From Apostichopus japonicus (Eukaryota; Echinodermata; Holothuroidea; Aspidochirotida; Stichopodidae): DNA of 64,000 nucleotides. The first letter of the stretch is position 1. Every line of letters starts with the position of its first letter. Positions 58,057 through 64,000 of this stretch are shown here, one piece after another. The notes under the pieces were generated by a model. It was not told the DNA's origin. It searched no databases and worked only from the letters and a program-made list of their open reading frames with translations. The position numbers and the translations under genes are program-made. The stretch covers positions 10,829,001 through 10,893,000 of the forward strand of contig NC_092562.1 of assembly GCF_037975245.1 (NCBI RefSeq), written 5' to 3'.

Positions 58057-58277
58057 ATGTATGTATTTTAGATCCTCCTGCAAACAGGAACTCGCGAAGA
58101 AGCCTCAGTGGCTTATAAAAGCCGCAAGCTGAACGAAGTCAGTCTCTTAAATTCATATTTAACGTCCATGATTGTGAATTGTCAACAACTCTCTAACTGG
58201 ACGACATACATTAATCTTGGAGTTGCTCGAACCGGGAATCGGAAGGCACCGGCATTAACCACTGAGCTAACACTCCT
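58057..58277 (-). mobile_element. tRNA-derived SINE, copy 2 (minus strand)
   Basis: Same family and orientation as 1589-1818. Head ggagtgttagctcagtggtt, B box ggttcgagca, body, and a GTAT-repeat tail read on the plus strand. Compared with copy 1 it has lost about ten bases after the A-box half and differs by scattered substitutions. Confidence 0.82.
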
Positions 58278-59668
58278 GAAAATATACTATCAAATACACT
58301 TGAACTGAAAAAAGAAATATCTTCACGTTTGGAAAAGCAATTGGGGAAGGGGGAGGGGGCAGTATGAGAATAACTTTTTATATATTGAATCTTTTGTTAA
58401 ATTTTACAATATCCTTTTCTGAAATGTTTAAGGAGACACAAATCCAACTATCATTACTGGTCATGATTTGATAGAAGTCACTGTCATTAACAACTTCCTC
58501 AAACAGCTAAGAAAAGTCATATTCCAGACATTTGGGAGTTGTTTCTTTTTCTTTCTTTTTCACACGCAAGGTTGAAGACTTGATCGATCGAGTCTAAATA
58601 TGAAAACTGACCATCGAAGTCACTTACGCTTCAATTCTTTACGTTTTTGCTATGTTTATTATCTGCGATTGAGATGGGACTTGAAGATGCTGAATCTAAA
58701 GTACATGGAAGAACCTTTTTAACTTCACATGACCTAATGATGGCTGGGATTGTGCCCCCCTCCCTCCCCCTTTAAGGTTAACATTTAAATATTGTAAACA
58801 TATGTAAAAATATCAGTATGAAGCAGACATACACACATACATGTTCATTATTATGCTTTACCTGTTAATATGCCCCCAAAACATTTCCTTTTCATTCACA
58901 TTTCCACATGATTCATTGCTATTCCTAGATTTACTTTTCCTGTGTTTTCTTTAGACCCTGCATGTTCCAAAGCAACGTTAACGTCAGAGTTTTTAACTGT
59001 ACACTTTAGCATAATTATATGACTGACGATGTTATTTATACTGAGGTCAAGAAAGGAAAGCCACTTCATTAAGTTTTCCACATTTATTTGAGAAATAAAC
59101 CTTCATAAATTTCTTACCCCACTTTTTTTTATATTAATATTATTATTTTCATTTATGCACAATTGTACTGTAGGTTTAATTAAGCAGAGCTACCTGGCAG
59201 CCACTGTAAAACATAGTAAATAATGATTTCTACAAAGAAAAAAACCAGCATCAATTGCAGCTCTAAGACTGCCGTACGTAGACAAATAAAATTTCTTCAT
59301 TCTCCATATTTTGTCAAATCGCATATTGATCAAATTATGGCATAACAAAAACCAAAGTTTTGATCAGAAAAATAAAAATAAAAAAAATATAATGATATCT
59401 ACTTTTCTGTCAATTTTCCTCTTTCGTTGGAAAATCAGTTGCCATAGCAACTCCAGACTCCTTATAATTTCCTACTGTCATTCTCCCCACAGCTGCAATG
59501 TATTTCATAAACTGCTTATAGCAGATGAATACAGGTTCTCCACTACAAAGAACCTGCTAGTTTAACAGGTACTCAAAGGATATGGCATATCTGTATCCCA
59601 CACCTCAACTTTCAGAAACTTTGTACATTTCCCAAACTAAAGAGTAGTGTCCTATACAAGTAACGTAC

Positions 59669-59778
59669 CATAACAGGCCATCGTGGGGACATGTTTTATC
59701 CAGGCCATGGTAAGGGATTCCAAAGACGCTTGGTCGCAACAGCTGGACATGTTCGCAAATTATAGCATTCCCAAAATT
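59669..59778 (-). other. candidate latrophilin exon: N-terminal half of HormR motif
   Basis: On the minus strand, acceptor ccaattacag is followed by an open frame reading NAIICEHVQLLRPSVFGIPY, then HGLDKTCPHDGLL. The C-x-x-V, (W/F)-x5-G and CP-x-x-G spacing resembles the start of a HormR motif, which must lie upstream of 57882. The obvious donor (gtacgt) leaves two bases, which is out of phase with 57882; a weaker donor at gtatag further on would be in phase. Could be a real exon with an atypical donor, a degraded exon, or chance. Confidence 0.35.
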
Positions 59779-62700
59779 CTGTAATTGGTTCTTTGGTGTC
59801 GAAAGCAAAAGAATGTTACTACTGTACCTCCATAGCCCCAAATCCCAGTGACCTATTAAAACTGTAACAAGTACTGACATTGGTTGTGCCTGTCTAATTA
59901 CAACAATTCAAATAAAACTGTCCATTTTTCAAATATTTCTAAGCGCTTACTTTTTGCCACCTATATTCTCTTTCCTCAAGTATGCCAATATCTGAGATCA
60001 TAAGTCTGTCATTCTAACAAATATCATTTTCATATTTTTACAGCCAATTTAAAGCACATGTTGGCAATTAACACAGTAACCTTCTTTCTTTTACAGACGG
60101 GAGCGTGCGCTGATTAACCTTACGAGAGCTAATTTCCTTCCAAGTTAAACTACCATGTAAGTCTTTTAATGCAATGGATCGCAGACTGCAACTAGGTGGT
60201 TACGTTTTTGACTAGATTACTCTCTTGCCAACCAATAGACCGGAAGAGAGATAACATTTTGTTACTTTATTTAAAAGCACTACTGTCTGCAGAATTATAA
60301 TCCAAGAATAAGAAAAATTTCACTGCCAGGTAACGATTCTTCAGTGCAGGCTAACATGATAGGTTTAAATTTAATCCATTGTTTTATCAAATTTAATACC
60401 AAGTTTTGGACCTTCATATAACCAACAGATCACCCTGTCAGGTGACAGTCAATTAATTTCATTTGTCCCTTAACAAGTTTGTTATGCATTGCAAACATGT
60501 TATTTGAGGCCATAAAAGTCTTATGTTTGGCTATTGAGTTTGTATTTGCTATAAGGGAAATGACCTCATGGTCAATGTGTTAGACTTAGTTATCCAGTCA
60601 CTTTGACTGATGAACTTCAGATGCTTAAAGGATCATTTCTCAAAAAAAGGAATAGTATGTGATCCACATTCTTCTACCCAGACCCAAAGATTTATTTATC
60701 CCTGTATGATCATGCATTTGGACATGAAGTATCAACCAGTTACTTATTTCTATTACTTGAACTAGAAATACTGAATTACATTAATAAAAACTTCTAGCAC
60801 ACAATGTGTGGGTTTAGAGGAAATACTGTATGAAATTATATATGATATTTGCATGCAGCTCAATGATCTGTGACCTGCTGAGTTGTTTGGAACAATGAAA
60901 CACATTCATAAGTTTCAATATAATGTTAGTGCATTGGTCATTTGAATTTAAACATCTAAAATAGAGTGGTTGTTTCTCTGCAACCAGGACTGTCTTATCA
61001 TCTTTAACTGGAGGCAAGGACACCAACTATTTATCAGCTGAATAAACTCCACCCAGACTACTGGCCGATTCAAAAAGGAAATTGATTTGAATTCCGACTG
61101 GTAAAACAACAAGTACACTTATAGTTAATTATCACAGATTCGACCTTATTAGCAATACTTGACGACTGCCAGTGACAACTGATGTTACAAGCTATCAACA
61201 TGCTAACTGAACTTTGCGACGAGAAATACTTTATTTCCTATTAAAAGAGATGCTAGGTTTCATTCTATCTATAAACTTCCACTAACATTATCCACTTGAA
61301 CACAGCTCACAACTGTATTTAGTGAGACCAAAGGTATCAAGGAAAGAAAAATTGTCAATGTCTTCCTGCTAACAGCAGACTCTGTGCAAATTCATGCAGT
61401 TGCTACTTTCCAGCTACTGTACCGTAAGGGCTGTCTACTTCTCCCCCCCCCCCCCCCCAATCTCGACACAGTCAAGCTTTCTGTAAAGTAACAACTTGTA
61501 GTCTATCATCATCGGTGTGGTTTATATCCACACTGTAGTACAGAGGTCATTAGCCTACTACTACTATAAGCTTTTACACACAAGAGTCAGACGCTTCCTC
61601 TCTTTGGCAGCTAACCTATCGGCTGCTTATTTGATTTCATCCTCTTCTCTTCACCTCAGGCGGCCACTAGGAGGATGTTGACAGACATTTTCCCCTCTCT
61701 AGGAATCGAGTCAGAGCCAATTGGACTTCCTCTTTCTCTCTGGGGATTGACTTTGGCCGACAAATTAAAATCAACCTAAATACCTGCTGAGCATTGAGTA
61801 GACCCGGTATTTCTTAATGTCCTTATTGCCATAGCTAGTTTACGATATGCTAGTTTACGATATGGCATCTTTCACTTTCTCATTCTGACGCTTGGCAAAG
61901 AAAGTTGTGTTGTGAGATAGCAACTTCTCAGAGTACCCCCCTCGAAAAAGTCAATAAAATACAAACTAAGTCATAAGTTATGACAACATTAATACATTAT
62001 CATTTAGTATCATCCTTCTTTCACTTTCATAATCAACATTTCTGCGCAAGATCTGCACAAGATTTCTGCGCAAGATTGTGATACGTGGCGGAGGTTATTC
62101 GGTGAGCATGTCGGATACACGAGACTCAACTTACTACTACTACTCCTTCTTTCACTTTCTCTCTTCAAGAGCTGAGGAAGTTTGTTCACCTCGTCACCAT
62201 GGCAGTATACACAGAAAGTCTGCCTCAAGTGCTGGTGTCGTGGTGTTGTGAGTACGCACAACAACATCAAAGGGAAGTCTGCTGGATTCTGTTCTTTATG
62301 ACCATATCTCTGGGTATAACCCCCCCCCCCCCCTAACATGTAAACAGCCCTTCTGTATGAGGTCACATGAAGTTGTAGAGGAGGAGGAGGTGGCTTGATT
62401 TATAATTTTAAATTTCCTGCACTCCTCTTTGAGTACAAACTAACTCTACTTCTTTGAATCAAATTGATAGGAATTCCACCTACAGTGAAGTTTGGACAGT
62501 CGGACAAGTTGAATCATGCCATTTTTGTTTTCAATTTGAAATATGTCATAATCATAAACAATGTCAAAGATGAATTTCCAAACTAGAGGGTTTTGCTTTC
62601 ATTTCTTTCACTTTTTCCTCCATAATTTTCTTCCCCCCCTCTCTCTTTTGTTTTTTCCTGACAGACCTAGTCTTCCTTGGTGGTCAAATGTCCAGAATGC

Positions 62701-64000
62701 TACCAGACACAAGTTTATGTTTGCATAAAGCATATAGATCACTAATAAAATTCCATCTTTACTACGCTGTAAACATGTCAGAATATCATATTCAAAACTA
62801 AAACTTTAGGCAACAGAAAGAAGGGAGGGGAAAACAGGGAGGTAGGAATATTATGATTGATCTTCTGGGTAACCATAGATTTATTGTTTCAAAGACTCGT
62901 TGGATACCATCACAGTGTAAACACAGGGATCTACATTAAATGCTGTCACTACCATTTACAGTAGGGGTTCCATGTTATAGAGTTATAAACTGTGTTGATT
63001 CAATACAGAAAACTTTGTGTCCCACAGACTCACTGTAATATATTATTACTTCATTTGCATATCTCTTAAAAGTTTATGGTCAATTCTTGCTGGTGTGATT
63101 TTGATGGAGACAAACAACAGATAAGGGTTTATAGGTAGAACCAGTTCTACCTTCAACAGTCAAGTATAATAAACACCACACTGTGGCAAATTCAGAATTC
63201 AAAATTTACTTTCCGAACGGCACATGCTAAACAGAGATATTCATCACTGTAACCTTTTGTCAGAAAACAGGTTTAGCAGATTCCATTCATCGAGGTGGGG
63301 CCATATCCCCCCCCCCCCAAAAAAAAAAGAAAATTCTATTGTTAATCTTATCTATCATCAAAAACAAAAAACCTCTTACTGTACCTTTGTAAAGGTTTAA
63401 CATTTTACTAGCAGACACTTAACAAAGACATTATCTGCAGTGAAGTGTTAAAGGGTTGATTTTCACGGCCATGCGTATACGCAGTCACGATACATAACCG
63501 CAACACCAAGTCAGGCATTAAACAGGAGCTTATAAGACAAATAACGCTGGCTCAAGAAAACAGAGAGATATACTGGCTTTTGTCTATTGGTGGCAAACAA
63601 AGCAGCACCCACCCATCCACCCATGACTAGCTGTCAATAATTACAAAACTTAAAAACAAGAAAAGCACAATCTTTCTGCTTGGCATCCTTTCTTGAATAC
63701 AGGTGTTATGAGGTATGTCCACAGACGCCCACTCACGGACTAACAGTGCTGCTAGTCCCACAGACTGACAGACACTCCTGCTGACTTAGTATTACCAACA
63801 ATTTGTAATCTTTTCAATCTTCTCTTGTTCACCTTGAGATAAAATCGCCACTAATTATGCCTCCTGCAGCTAAGATTGCTTAGACTGCCGTGAACTTCAT
63901 ACCCTTTCTATGCCTTGCCATGTCCAACGTGGTGGATCCAAGAACCATCCATCCGAATTGTGATTTATTTTATTTATTTTGATAGACTCCTGTCACTAGT

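Larger units (their letters stand above)
57883..64000 (-). other. region upstream of the last assigned latrophilin exon
   Basis: Probably intron DNA leading to N-terminal exons outside the window. Contents: SINE copy 2 (58057-58277), one candidate HormR exon (59669-59778) and simple C-rich and A-rich tracts. I found no signal peptide, SUEL-type lectin domain, CpG island or promoter. The 118-residue ORF at 62010-62366 has no recognisable family. Confidence 0.5.

Noticed and set aside
62010-62366. A 118-residue minus-strand ORF upstream of the latrophilin exons
   Set aside because: It contains poly-Gly from a poly-C tract and a duplicated CAEILCRSCAEML; no splice sites or domain fit the lectin or other latrophilin N-terminal parts.
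63722-63779. Short minus-strand exon-like segment (acceptor gtcagcag, donor gtgagt)
   Set aside because: Only about 45 bases, no motif and no phase information; splice-site-like words this short occur by chance.

Overview
The window is eukaryotic genomic DNA. It is AT-rich and intron-rich, with GT-AG introns of a few hundred bases to several kilobases, long (TA)n tracts, many minisatellites, tRNA-derived SINEs and small DNA transposons. The two genes (a glutamate-transporter family member and a latrophilin) and the SINE types point to a marine invertebrate deuterostome. An echinoderm, perhaps a sea cucumber, is my best guess, but species is inference only.

Layout. Positions 1-12950 hold the 3' part of a plus-strand SLC1 (EAAT-type) glutamate/aspartate transporter gene. 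Its N-terminal exons lie before the window or were not found. Six coding exons are readable (5311-5353, 5865-7093, 7761-7994, 11214-11408, 12163-12297, 12728-12950) and all join in phase. The second is remarkable: it puts about 350 methionine-rich, cysteine-free, apparently helical residues into the extracellular TM4b-TM4c loop. Positions 12951-23605 are intergenic, between genes facing tail to tail, and hold a (TA)n block, a SINE, several minisatellites and one unexplained protein-like ORF. Positions 23606-57882 hold the 3' part of a minus-strand latrophilin-type adhesion GPCR (ADGRL/CIRL). Eighteen exons give, in order, part of the hormone-receptor (HormR) motif, GAIN domain, GPS, seven transmembrane helices and a serine-rich tail ending in a PDZ-ligand-like -ETMI. 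Every junction is phase-compatible. One exon is a symmetric 30-base microexon in intracellular loop 3. Positions 57883-64000 lie upstream of the last assigned exon and contain one candidate HormR exon but no recognisable lectin domain or promoter.

The latrophilin introns carry most of the mobile DNA: a 2.4 kb element with inverted ends and a TTA flank (PIF/Harbinger-like), a 312-base hAT-like MITE near the microexon, SINEs, a near-perfect 36-base-arm hairpin and several tandem repeats. Neither gene is complete in the window. The two genes are not known to act in one pathway, although both families are commonly neural or glial (glutamate uptake and synaptic adhesion). The strongest novelty is the giant loop insertion in the transporter. 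Next are the microexon and the possible alternative exons of the receptor.
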